A stretch of DNA of 64,000 nt from contig NZ_WWEO01000042.1 of NCBI RefSeq assembly GCF_009928685.1, positions 186,001 to 250,000 of the forward strand, written 5' to 3'. Position 1 is the first letter of the stretch; each line of letters starts with the position of its first letter. A program made the position numbers and the translations under genes. This DNA comes from Mucilaginibacter agri. Its GTDB lineage: Bacteria > Bacteroidota > Bacteroidia > Sphingobacteriales > Sphingobacteriaceae. The notes under the pieces were generated by a model. It saw only the letters and a list, made by a program, of their open reading frames with translations, was not told where the DNA came from and did no database searches. Shown here piece after piece: positions 34,791 through 43,067 of this stretch.

Positions 34791-35354
34791 ATGAGTACGC
34801 TGCACATTAAAAACATGGTTTGTAAACGCTGTATTATGGCGGTTGACAATCTCTTAAAATCGGAAAGCTACCATGTTACCGACATACTATTGGGCGAAGT
34901 TGAAATATTGGAAAGCCCCAATAGCGAGCAATTAGCCGAATTGGATAAACAACTGCACCATTTGGGTTTTGAGCTTATTGACGACCGTACGGGGCGACTA
35001 GTAGAGAAGATCAAGAATATGATCGTCCAGTTGGTGCATTACAGTGCCAAACCATTGCAGGTGAACCTATCCGAGTACCTTACCCGCGATCTGCCTTATG
35101 AATATAATTACCTCAGTAACCTCTTTTCGGAAGTATCGGGCACCACGATAGAAAAATTCTACATCAGCCAAAAGATCGAAAAGATCAAAGAATTATTGAT
35201 CTATGATGAACTTAGCTTGAACGAAATAGCTTATCAGATGGGGTATAGCAGTTCAGCTTATCTCTCAAGCCAGTTTAAAAAGGCTACGGGCTTAACGCCG
35301 GGTTATTTTAAAGCCATCCGATCAAACAAACGGCGTAATATCGAAGAACTGTAA
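34791..35354 (+). CDS. AraC-type regulator with HMA-like N-terminal domain
   Basis: A 187-residue protein. Residues 1-~70 resemble a heavy-metal-associated ferredoxin-like fold with a CxxC motif (LHIKNMVCKRCIMAV) and a GFELIDD ending. The rest is an AraC/XylS double helix-turn-helix: YEYNYLSNLFSEVSGTTIEKFYI and LSLNEIAYQMGYSSSAYLSSQFKKATGLTPGYFKA. It is directly upstream of an HMA-MauE membrane protein, so a copper- or thiophilic-metal-responsive role is likely. The metal is inference. Confidence 0.88.
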   Translation: MSTLHIKNMVCKRCIMAVDNLLKSESYHVTDILLGEVEILESPNSEQLAELDKQLHHLGFELIDDRTGRLVEKIKNMIVQLVHYSAKPLQVNLSEYLTRDLPYEYNYLSNLFSEVSGTTIEKFYISQKIEKIKELLIYDELSLNEIAYQMGYSSSAYLSSQFKKATGLTPGYFKAIRSNKRRNIEEL

Positions 35355-35404
35355 ATGTTGTAAATCAATCCACAAATTCTGTAATAATTGCTCAAGGCCT
35401 ACGC

Positions 35405-35418
35405 TGTACATTTGTACA
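35405..35418. promoter_or_regulatory. -7 box inside a TGTACA direct/palindromic repeat
   Basis: TGTACA-TT-TGTACA spans 35405-35418; the -7 box TACATTTG (35407-35414) is contained in it, so protein bound there would block or contact RNA polymerase. The downstream ATG at 35432 leaves a leader of ~10 bases. It is a candidate operator for the adjacent AraC-type regulator. Confidence 0.55.
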
Positions 35419-35431
35419 AACAAAATCTAAA

Positions 35432-36169
35432 ATGGAACACACCTATAAAGTAACCGGGATGACCTGCACCGGTTGCCAATATAAAGTACAAACTCTACTC
35501 TCAAAAGTTACCGGCGTAAAGCATGTAGATATTGATTTAGCCGCCGGCGAGGCACACGTTGCAATGGACCAGCATGTGGCTACTTCAGCATTACAAGAGG
35601 CTTTAAAAGAATACCCAAAATATCAGTTGAGCGAAGCTCATGTGGCCATGCCTACTGCAACTTTTACAAATGAGGACCAACCTAAAAGCTGGTTACAAAC
35701 TTATAAGCCCATTTTGTTAATCTTTGGCTACATCCTTACCATATCACTAATAGCGGGTTCGACAGTTCTGGGTTTCGATGAGTTACTGGCGATGCGGGTA
35801 TTTATGGCAGGTTTCTTCCTTACATTCTCTTTCTTTAAGATGCTCGATCTGGATGGCTTTGCCGATAGTTACGCTATGTACGATGTTGTTGCCCGCCGCT
35901 TTAAAGGCTGGGGATATATCTATGCACTGCTTGAACTGGTTTTGGGCTTGGCTTTCGCACTAAATATTGAGCCGGTGATAACTAATATTGTAACACTCGT
36001 TGTAATGACCATTAGCATCGTTGGCGTACTACAAAGTGTACTTAATAAAAAGACCATCCGTTGTGCTTGTTTAGGTTCGGTATTTAACCTGCCCATGAGC
36101 ACTGTAACCATTATTGAAGATGGACTAATGATCATAATGAGCGGTATTATGCTGGCCACCATGATGTAA
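35432..36169 (+). CDS. HMA domain - MauE/DoxX-like membrane protein
   Basis: A 245-residue protein with an N-terminal HMA domain (YKVTGMTCTGCQYKVQTLL, metal-binding GMTCxxC) to ~residue 70, a linker, and four membrane helices of MauE type (YKPILLIFGYILTISLIAGSTV; MAGFFLTFSFFKMLDLDGFADSYAMYDVVA; YIYALLELVLGLAF; a final pair). A Cys pair in RCACLGSVFNLPMS matches the conserved MauE/VKOR-like position. Probably handles copper or redox at the inner membrane; the role is inferred from domains. Confidence 0.87.
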   Translation: MEHTYKVTGMTCTGCQYKVQTLLSKVTGVKHVDIDLAAGEAHVAMDQHVATSALQEALKEYPKYQLSEAHVAMPTATFTNEDQPKSWLQTYKPILLIFGYILTISLIAGSTVLGFDELLAMRVFMAGFFLTFSFFKMLDLDGFADSYAMYDVVARRFKGWGYIYALLELVLGLAFALNIEPVITNIVTLVVMTISIVGVLQSVLNKKTIRCACLGSVFNLPMSTVTIIEDGLMIIMSGIMLATMM

Positions 36170-36189
36170 TCTGGAAGACAAGATTTAAT

Positions 36190-36228
36190 AAAAAAGCCAT
36201 CCCAACGTTAGTCGGGATGGCTTTTTTA
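36190..36228. terminator. Bidirectional terminator
   Basis: AAAAAAGCCATCCC (36190-36203) pairs with GGGATGGCTTTTTT (36214-36227). T-runs occur on both strands, serving the HMA-MauE gene and murA, which converge here. Confidence 0.94.
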
Positions 36229-36248
36229 TTAGTCTATTTCGCTTGAAA

Positions 36249-37556
36249 TCAGATGCGGGTAATATCGGCACCTAGTGCTTTTAAGCGGGTATCGATATGC
36301 TGGTAACCACGTTCTATTTGTTCGATGTTGTAAATGGTAGACTGGCCTTGTGCCGAAAGAGCGGCGATTAGCAAGGATACCCCGGCACGAATATCCGGTG
36401 AAGTCATTGAGATACCGCGAAGCTGAACTTGTTTGTCTAAACCGATAACCGTAGCACGGTGCGGATCGCAAAGGATGATCTGGGCACCCATATCTAAAAG
36501 CTTATCCACGAAGAATAAACGGCTCTCAAACATCTTTTGATGAATCAGTACCGAACCTTTAGCTTGAGTGGCAACAACCAACACTATGCTCAGCAGGTCG
36601 GGGGTGAAACCAGGCCATGGCGCATCAGCAATGGTCATAATAGAGCCGTCGATAAAGGTTTCAATTTCGTAATGATCTTGAGCAGGGATAAAAATGTCAT
36701 CGCCGCGGCGCTCGAGCTTAATACCCAAACGTCTGAAAGTATTGGGGATAATGCCTAGCTCGTCGAAATGAACATCTTTAATGGTGATTTCAGAACCGGT
36801 CATCGCAGCCAGACCAATAAAAGAACCGATCTCTATCATATCCGGCAGCATGCGGTGCTCTGTACCACCAAGTTCGGTTACGCCTTCTATGGTTAATAAG
36901 TTTGAGCCTATGCCGCTTATCTTAGCACCCATACGGTTCAGCATTTTACAAAGCTGTTGCAGATATGGCTCGCATGCGGCATTATAAATAGTGGTAGTAC
37001 CTTTAGCTAGCACAGCCGCCATTACAACATTAGCTGTACCGGTTACAGATGCTTCATCTAAAAGGATGTAAGTACCTTTTAAATCACTGGCATCAACATT
37101 ATAAAAGCCGTTATCCGGATTGTAATCAAAACGGGCGCCCAGCTTTTCGAAACCAAGGAAGTGGGTGTCCAAACGGCGACGGCCAATTTTGTCGCCACCT
37201 GGTTTAGGAATAGCCGCTTTGCCAAAACGCGCCAGTAACGGACCAACTATCATGATAGATCCGCGCAGGCTGCCGCCTTTGGCTTTGAATTCGTCCGACG
37301 AGAAAAAGTCGGTATTGATATCTTTAGCCTCAAATTTGTAAGTATCGGGAGCGAGTTGGGTAACTATAACTCCCATGTCGCCAAGCAGCTCAATAAGCTT
37401 CTTAACGTCTACAATATCGGGTATGTTGCTGATGGTAATTGGCTCGCTGGTTAGCAGCACTGCAGAAAGGATCTGCAAAGCCTCATTTTTAGCGCCCTGT
37501 GGTATAATTTCTCCCTTAAGGGGTTTACCACCTTGTATAACAAATGCGTTCTTCAT
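36249..37556 (-). CDS. murA: UDP-N-acetylglucosamine 1-carboxyvinyltransferase
   Basis: A 435-residue enzyme that adds enolpyruvate from PEP to UDP-GlcNAc, the first committed step of peptidoglycan synthesis. The EPSP-synthase-like repeats are clear (GAKNEALQIL at residues 21-30, the GSLRGSIMIVGPLLARFG loop, and DIRAGVSLLIAALSAQG near residue 390). At the position of the catalytic Cys115 of the E. coli enzyme the sequence reads PGGDKIGRRRLD, with Asp122. Asp at this position is known to keep activity and prevent fosfomycin adduct formation. Confidence 0.96.
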   Translation of the reverse strand: MKNAFVIQGGKPLKGEIIPQGAKNEALQILSAVLLTSEPITISNIPDIVDVKKLIELLGDMGVIVTQLAPDTYKFEAKDINTDFFSSDEFKAKGGSLRGSIMIVGPLLARFGKAAIPKPGGDKIGRRRLDTHFLGFEKLGARFDYNPDNGFYNVDASDLKGTYILLDEASVTGTANVVMAAVLAKGTTTIYNAACEPYLQQLCKMLNRMGAKISGIGSNLLTIEGVTELGGTEHRMLPDMIEIGSFIGLAAMTGSEITIKDVHFDELGIIPNTFRRLGIKLERRGDDIFIPAQDHYEIETFIDGSIMTIADAPWPGFTPDLLSIVLVVATQAKGSVLIHQKMFESRLFFVDKLLDMGAQIILCDPHRATVIGLDKQVQLRGISMTSPDIRAGVSLLIAALSAQGQSTIYNIEQIERGYQHIDTRLKALGADITRI

Positions 37557-37702
37557 GTATCTTCTTTAACTTTAGGCTGCTCATACACTATCTATGCCAA
37601 AGCAGGCATAGCGCCCGCAAATACGTATAAATTATGCCGCATAAGCAGGGGGCTAAGTTACGTTAAAGATGCTTAAACTACCAAAAAGCCAATACCTAAT
37701 TA

Positions 37703-38434
37703 TTAGTATTTCTTGCCGCCGCCCATGTTGCGGTTACGGTTGTTATTTTGGTTATTATTACGCTGATTGTTGTTATTGCGGTTGTTTTGGTTGTTGTTGC
37801 GCGGGTTGTTGTTTTGGTTGCTGCGGCCGCGGTTGTTGTTATTATTGGCCGGTGGTGTGCGGTATTCAACGCGATTAAGGTTAACGTTCTCTTCGAGGCT
37901 CAGCTCACCGTTAGACATTGATTTCAAGTCGGAAATGATGCTTTCGTCGGCAACAGAATCTTTGTTCCACTGTACGTAGGCCATTTTCATGAAGTTGGCA
38001 ATAGCTTGCACCATGTGCTGTTGGCGCGCCGGCTCATCAATGCTTTTGGCTTTGTCCATCATCAGTTCGATGGTTTTGCCGTAGTGTTTGTATTTAATCC
38101 GTTGGTTAGGGTATCTAAGCGGAGCTGGCTTAGCAGCTAATACTTCAGGCTCGGGCATTGGGTACGGCGAGTCAACATCAATCTTATAGTCGGATATAAT
38201 GTGCAGGTGATCCCAAAGTTTATGTTTAAAGTCGGCCACATCGCGCAGGTGTGGGTTTAAAAAGCCCATCAGGTCTATTACTACCTGTGCGTAGCGGTTA
38301 CGTTCTTCTTTAGTTGGCAGGTCGACAATGTATTTTACCATGTTCTGTACGTTACGACCGTATTCAGACAGGATCAATTTTTTTCTGGTCGAGTTGTAGT
38401 CAAACTCAGAAACAGGCTTTGTAAGTGTGGCCAT
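37703..38434 (-). CDS. DUF4290 protein with Asn/Arg-rich tail
   Basis: A 243-residue cytosolic protein. Residues 1-~195 are the DUF4290 domain restricted to Bacteroidota (YNSTRKKLILSEYGRNVQNMVKYIV, FKHKLWDHLHIIS). The last ~45 residues are almost only Asn, Arg and Gln with a Gly-Lys end (NNNNNRGRSNQNNN, GGGKKY), encoded by AAC/AAT runs. Such tails in bacteria can bind RNA or drive condensation, but none is shown here. Function unknown. It sits upstream of murA on the same strand, with a near-consensus promoter. Confidence 0.88.
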   Translation of the reverse strand: MATLTKPVSEFDYNSTRKKLILSEYGRNVQNMVKYIVDLPTKEERNRYAQVVIDLMGFLNPHLRDVADFKHKLWDHLHIISDYKIDVDSPYPMPEPEVLAAKPAPLRYPNQRIKYKHYGKTIELMMDKAKSIDEPARQQHMVQAIANFMKMAYVQWNKDSVADESIISDLKSMSNGELSLEENVNLNRVEYRTPPANNNNNRGRSNQNNNPRNNNQNNRNNNNQRNNNQNNNRNRNMGGGKKY

Positions 38435-38539
38435 TTAAAATATTAAAAGCTTATAATTTGTTGTCGTTTTTAATGCGCTTTATTGCGTTGGGCAACGGGC
38501 AATTAAAAATGAAAATGTAAATATTATCTTGTAGTAACG

Positions 38540-38570
38540 CAAATATAAATTAATTGTGTTAATGTACAAA
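38540..38570 (-). promoter_or_regulatory. Consensus promoter for the DUF4290 gene
   Basis: On the minus strand TTTG (38567-38570), a 19-base spacer and TATATTTG (38540-38547) match the Bacteroidota consensus exactly. The gene starts ~106 bases downstream. Confidence 0.8.
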
Positions 38571-38638
38571 GTATTATAAACTGTAAAATATAGCTACTTA
38601 TTGTATTTTCGCCCTTACAGAGATACTTTAACAAAACA

Positions 38639-39757
38639 TTGACATTGGCACAGGATAAAATTTTAATTACAGAGATAGATATATATCGTTTCAGCATCAA
38701 AATGGAGCCGTTCACCATTGCAACCGGTACTATGGAATATGCGCAGAATACCTTTATACGTGTGCACACTAACGGTGGCGTTTATGGTGTTGGCGAATGT
38801 TCGGCCTTCCCGATGATAGTTGGCGAAACCCAGGATACCTGCTTGATAATGGCACAAGAATTTGCCCGTTTGTGGAAGGGAAAGGATGCATTGGATATCC
38901 CCGCCCGTTTACAGCAGTTGCACGATTTTACCGCTGGAAACACGACGATAAAAAGTGCTTTCGATATAGCCTTATATGATATTGCTTCCAAAGCAGCTGG
39001 TTTACCGCTGTATAAATACCTTGGTGGCGAACGCCGACCCGTTGAGAGTGATATTACCATCGGCATTTCTACGCCAGAGATAATGGCTGCAAAGGCCACC
39101 GTATTTAAAAATAATGGTGCCACAATACTTAAAGTTAAGCTAGGTAAAGACGCGAAGGGCGATGTAGAACGCATCAGACAAATTCGCGAAGCTGTGGGAC
39201 CGGAAATTAAAATTCGTATTGATGCTAACCAAGGCTGGAGTTTTGAAGATGCCGTATTTGCCCTGCAAGGTATGGCCGGCTATAATATCCAATTTTGCGA
39301 GCAGCCAATGCGTACCTGGCATGATGATAAACTGCCTGAACTAATGGACCTTTCGCCGGTGAAGATTATGGCGGATGAAAGTGTTTACAATCATCATGAT
39401 GCCCGCAAGCAGATCAACAGCGGCTCTTGCGATTATGTGAACATAAAAATGGCAAAATCAGGGGGGATCTTTGAGGCTAAAAAGATCCATGACGAAGCTG
39501 CTTCGAAAGATGTTCCATGTATGATGGGTGGTATGCTCGAAAGCCGCATTGCGCTAAGCGCCAAGCTACATTTTGTGTATGCCAGCCCCAACATTAAGTT
39601 TTACGACATGGATACCTGCATGCTGGGCCACCTTGAAGACCCGTGCATTGGCGGTGTAAGCTATGATGGCTACCACCTGCATATTTCAGACGCGCCGGGC
39701 ATTGGTGCCGATGCTGACGACGACTTTTTAGCTAAATGCGAGAAGTTTAGTGTATAG
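38639..39757 (+). CDS. Enolase-superfamily dipeptide epimerase
   Basis: A ~370-residue enzyme of the muconate-cycloisomerase/dipeptide epimerase group. Catalytic positions are the KxK pair in ATILKVKLG, metal ligands in RIDANQGW, FCEQP and MADESV, and the second Lys in VNIKMAKSGG. It probably epimerises L-Ala-D/L-Glu-type peptides from murein recycling. The start is unusual: no ATG precedes the conserved ITEIDIYRF core, so TTG at 38639 or 38645 is used. The 3' end overlaps the convergent dgt gene by 11 bases. Confidence 0.88.
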   Translation: MTLAQDKILITEIDIYRFSIKMEPFTIATGTMEYAQNTFIRVHTNGGVYGVGECSAFPMIVGETQDTCLIMAQEFARLWKGKDALDIPARLQQLHDFTAGNTTIKSAFDIALYDIASKAAGLPLYKYLGGERRPVESDITIGISTPEIMAAKATVFKNNGATILKVKLGKDAKGDVERIRQIREAVGPEIKIRIDANQGWSFEDAVFALQGMAGYNIQFCEQPMRTWHDDKLPELMDLSPVKIMADESVYNHHDARKQINSGSCDYVNIKMAKSGGIFEAKKIHDEAASKDVPCMMGGMLESRIALSAKLHFVYASPNIKFYDMDTCMLGHLEDPCIGGVSYDGYHLHISDAPGIGADADDDFLAKCEKFSV

Positions 39758-41093
39758 AAGGGAAAGAAATTCCTTTAATCTTCCTGTACATTTCTACTGC
39801 ATAAATATCTGTCATTCCGGATACAAAGTCTAACACGCTTTGTATCTGGGAGTACAGGTCCTTTTTATCGTTAATAAATTGCGTAGGTATCAAGTTTACC
39901 AGTTTCTTGTGATACTTGGTATTGTTGTTAATCAATGCCGGGATAAACTCTTCTAACAGTCCGCCCATAACTTTATAGCCGGCCACCTCAATTTCCACTA
40001 CCGAATTATAGTTGTAGATCTTTTCTACCGAAACCTTGTTAATAGCATTCCAGGCCGGATTAAGGTTATCGGGTAATACGTCGGTAAGGCCTTTGTTAAA
40101 GTCGCCGTTTAGGATTATTTCCTGATTGTTAAAAAAGATGTCAGAACAAGCCGTAACTAGCTTACCAATTGCAATCGCGCGCATAAAACCTACCCGTGCA
40201 TCATTGTCGCCAAAATCATTCTTTAGTTTATCTGGCAAGGAGGCACTGTCGCAAAGCGGTAATAAAAGACTTTCTACCTGTTCGTACGAAAGTATTTTAA
40301 GGCGATGGGCATCTTCCAGATCTATAATGGTGTAACAAATATCGTCAGCCGCTTCTACTAAATAAACCAAAGGATGGCGCTTATAGATCATCGGGCTGGC
40401 TTGTGCCTCGGCTAAGCCCAGTTCTACTGCTATTTTCTCAAATGCCTCTTTTTCTGATTGAAAGAAACCATACTTTTTGGTGTAGATATGGCTCTTATCT
40501 CCACCCACAATAGCCTCGCAGGGATATTTGACTATGGCAGCTAGGGTAGAATAGGTGAGCGCAAATGCACCATTACCTTTACCGGTGAATGAGTGAGTTA
40601 AGATTCGCAAGGCGTTGGCATTACCTTCAAAGTTAATCAGATCGGCCCATTGGTAGTCGTTTAGCTGATCTTTATATTTTACGCCTTCGCCTTCAATAAA
40701 ATAATTAGAAATGGCGCTTTCGCCCGAGTGACCAAAGGCTGGGTTGCCCATGTCGTGTGCAATACAAGCAGCGGCTACGATATTACCAACTTCGCTGATC
40801 AGTGATAGCTCGTCGTCGAGTTTGGGATTTTCTTTTTTGAGTTTATTGTAAAATATGCGGCCTAAAGATCGGCCTACGCTGGCCACTTCCAGGCTGTGTG
40901 TTAGGCGGTTATGAACAAACACGCTTCCCGGTAGGGGGAAAACCTGTGTTTTGTTTTGCAAGCGTCGGAAAGGCGAAGAAAAGATCAGCCGGTCGTAATC
41001 AACCTGAAATTGTGATCTCGCCTGGTCAGGATCTGAATAATTTTTGTGTTCATTGCCCCATCTTTTTGATGATAGCAGCTTATCCCATTGCAT
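39747..41093 (-). CDS. dgt: Deoxyguanosinetriphosphate triphosphohydrolase
   Basis: A 448-residue HD-domain enzyme that hydrolyses dGTP to deoxyguanosine and tripolyphosphate, controlling dNTP pools. The HD metal ligands appear in RLTHSLEVASVGRSL and IAHDMGNPAFGHSGE, with FRRLQNKTQVFPL upstream. The ATG at 41093 (MQWDKLLSSKRWG) is chosen over 41102 or 41123: a -7-like TATCTTTA lies at 41111-41118, so the longer start would be upstream of transcription. Confidence 0.93.
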   Translation of the reverse strand: MQWDKLLSSKRWGNEHKNYSDPDQARSQFQVDYDRLIFSSPFRRLQNKTQVFPLPGSVFVHNRLTHSLEVASVGRSLGRIFYNKLKKENPKLDDELSLISEVGNIVAAACIAHDMGNPAFGHSGESAISNYFIEGEGVKYKDQLNDYQWADLINFEGNANALRILTHSFTGKGNGAFALTYSTLAAIVKYPCEAIVGGDKSHIYTKKYGFFQSEKEAFEKIAVELGLAEAQASPMIYKRHPLVYLVEAADDICYTIIDLEDAHRLKILSYEQVESLLLPLCDSASLPDKLKNDFGDNDARVGFMRAIAIGKLVTACSDIFFNNQEIILNGDFNKGLTDVLPDNLNPAWNAINKVSVEKIYNYNSVVEIEVAGYKVMGGLLEEFIPALINNNTKYHKKLVNLIPTQFINDKKDLYSQIQSVLDFVSGMTDIYAVEMYRKIKGISFPSIH

Positions 41094-41141
41094 AACGCTC
41101 ATATGGGCGATAAAGATAGACACAGAATGTGTAAAAACAAG

Positions 41142-41170
41142 AAAGCCCCCCGATGTTGCGGGAGGCTTTT
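41142..41170 (-). terminator. Terminator of the 46-residue gene
   Basis: AAAGCCCCCCG (41142-41152) pairs with CGGGAGGCTTTT (41159-41170) with one mismatch; on the minus strand pyrimidine-rich sequence follows. It lies ~14 bases past the stop at 41184. Confidence 0.8.
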
Positions 41171-41183
41171 CTTTTCTATGCGG

Positions 41184-41324
41184 TTATTTACCGCTTCTTT
41201 TTTTTGAACCGCTTGCCAGATTTTTAGCAGCTGCGCTCTTTTCTTCTTTCGATGTGTTCGGGCTCCTCATTTCTCTTGAAGCCTCACTTTTGTCTGACGC
41301 TGTTTTTCCTTTAGTAGTTGCCAT
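41184..41324 (-). CDS. Small basic Lys/Ser-rich protein, function unknown
   Basis: A 46-residue reading frame (MATTKGKTASDKSEASREM..., ending GSKKRSGK). It is highly charged, without signal peptide or membrane segment, and probably disordered. It is supported by a proper ATG, an intrinsic terminator directly downstream and isolation between dgt and the dipeptidase. Composition resembles small Lys/Ser-rich stress or nucleic-acid-associated proteins, but no family was recognised. Confidence 0.6.
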   Translation of the reverse strand: MATTKGKTASDKSEASREMRSPNTSKEEKSAAAKNLASGSKKRSGK

Positions 41325-41397
41325 AACTGTTATAATTTAGTTACTAATGCAACAGCCTGGTTACGTCTTTGTTTTAATAATTTAACCAGAAGTTATT

Positions 41398-42768
41398 TTA
41401 TTTACTTAATTCGGCGTAATACTTATGGAATAAAGGCAGTGTTTCGATGCCCTTATAGTAGTTAAAGATATCGTACTTCTCATTAGGCGAGTGCAAAGCA
41501 TCACTATCTAATCCAAAACCCATCAATACAGTTTTAATACCCAATTCGGCCTCAAACAGGGCCACAATAGGGATACTGCCGCCACCGCGGGTTGGGATAG
41601 GCTCTTTACCAAATGATTCGGCAATTGCCTTTTGGGCTGCACGGTAAGCTATGCTGTCGGTAGGAGTTACTACAGGTTCGCCGCCATGGTGCGGAGTAAC
41701 AGTCACTTTAACAGATTTGGGTGCAATTTTCTCGAAATGTTCTGTAAACTTTTTAGTGATCTCGTCAGAAGTTTGATTTGGCACCAAACGCATCGAGATT
41801 TTGGCATTAGCTTTTGAAGGGAGTACTGTTTTAGCACCTTCGCCAATGTATCCACCCCAAATACCGTTTACCTCAAGCGTTGGGCGCGTGCCGGTACGCT
41901 CGAAAGTTGAGTAACCTTTTTCGCCCCAAAGTTCTTCCACATCAAGGTCTTTTTTGTATTCAGCCTCATCATAAGGAGCAGAGTTTAATGCTTTCTTCTC
42001 ATCGTCGGTCAGTACCGAAACATTGTCATAAAAACCAGGGATAGTAATATGGTTGTTTTCGTTGTGCAATGAAGCGATCATTTTAGACAAGATGGTGATC
42101 GGGTTAGCAACTGCGCCACCATATACACCGGAGTGCAAATCTCGGTTTGGGCCAACAACTTCTACTTCAAGATATGATAAACCACGTAAACCAGTCTCTA
42201 ACGACGGGTTTTCCATGCTAATCATCGAGGTGTCAGAAATCAATACCACATCGGCTTTCAGTCTTTCTTTATTGGCTTTTACATAAATGCCAAGGTTATT
42301 TGATCCAACTTCTTCCTCACCTTCAATCATAAACTTGATGTTGCAAGGCAGCGTATTGGTTTGCATCATCAGCTCGAAAGCCTTAATGTGCATGTAAAAC
42401 TGGCCTTTATCGTCGCAAGCGCCACGGGCATAGATTTTACCGTCGCGTACGGTTGGCTCAAATGGAGGGGTTTTCCATAGCTCCAACGGATCTGGCGGTT
42501 GTACATCATAGTGGCCATAAACCAAAACTGTAGGTAATGATGCATCTATAATTTTTTCGCCATAAACAATCGGATAACCGGCGGTGGGGCATACCTCTAC
42601 GTTGTCGGCACCGGCCTGTTTTAATTTCTCTGCAACATAGTCAGCTGTTTGCAGTACCGAATCTTTATACTTTGGGTCTGCACTAACCGATGGGAAACGC
42701 AGTAACTCGAAAAGCTCGTCCAAAAAGCGGTCACGGTGCTGATCGATATATTGTTTAATTTGTTCCAT
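41398..42768 (-). CDS. M20-family dipeptidase
   Basis: A 456-residue zinc peptidase of the M20 (carnosinase/PepV-like) family. Metal ligands are in VYGHYDVQPPDP, ACDDKGQ, EGEEEVGS (catalytic and bridging Glu) and SDTSM; HSPNEK near the C-terminus is typical. The lid domain, ~residues 205-360, is present. No signal peptide, so it is cytosolic and likely degrades di- or small peptides. Confidence 0.94.
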   Translation of the reverse strand: MEQIKQYIDQHRDRFLDELFELLRFPSVSADPKYKDSVLQTADYVAEKLKQAGADNVEVCPTAGYPIVYGEKIIDASLPTVLVYGHYDVQPPDPLELWKTPPFEPTVRDGKIYARGACDDKGQFYMHIKAFELMMQTNTLPCNIKFMIEGEEEVGSNNLGIYVKANKERLKADVVLISDTSMISMENPSLETGLRGLSYLEVEVVGPNRDLHSGVYGGAVANPITILSKMIASLHNENNHITIPGFYDNVSVLTDDEKKALNSAPYDEAEYKKDLDVEELWGEKGYSTFERTGTRPTLEVNGIWGGYIGEGAKTVLPSKANAKISMRLVPNQTSDEITKKFTEHFEKIAPKSVKVTVTPHHGGEPVVTPTDSIAYRAAQKAIAESFGKEPIPTRGGGSIPIVALFEAELGIKTVLMGFGLDSDALHSPNEKYDIFNYYKGIETLPLFHKYYAELSK

Positions 42769-43067
42769 TACAAAAAGTTTGCAGCAAATATATTTATGCT
42801 GTAGAACATTTTGCGCTTTATTCCGCGCAAAATATATCCCTAATGTAAAATGTTAAACAAATACGTAATTTGTACAAGGCTTAACATTGATTTAATATGT
42901 TGCCAGTTAAGATATTATGTATATTGCGCCCCTAATTTAAACAGGTTGTTGAACTCTGGTATTTGGTTTGCCTGATAATTATACCTTATGGTAATGATTA
43001 TCTGTTTCAAAGCATCATCATAGGTTATTAGAAGATACTGTAAAGTTAAAATAGGCAAATTAAAACA
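42769..43067. promoter_or_regulatory. Divergent control region, M20 dipeptidase / SGNH hydrolase
   Basis: A 299-bp non-coding gap. On the minus strand TATATTTG (42785-42792) is a -7 box for the dipeptidase, 16 bases from its ATG. Just upstream is a perfect inverted repeat, ATTTTGCGC (42808-42816) and GCGCAAAAT (42825-42833), placed where an activator or repressor would bind. Smaller inverted repeats occur at 42857-42873 (ACAAAT/ATTTGT) and 42974-43002. Confidence 0.45.

Noticed and set aside
37669-37878. Plus-strand frame rich in Cys, Gly and Tyr that looks like a small metal-binding or keratin-like protein
   Set aside because: It is the antisense reading of the AAC/AAT runs encoding the Asn/Arg-rich tail of DUF4290 on the minus strand, which has a full conserved domain and a consensus promoter.
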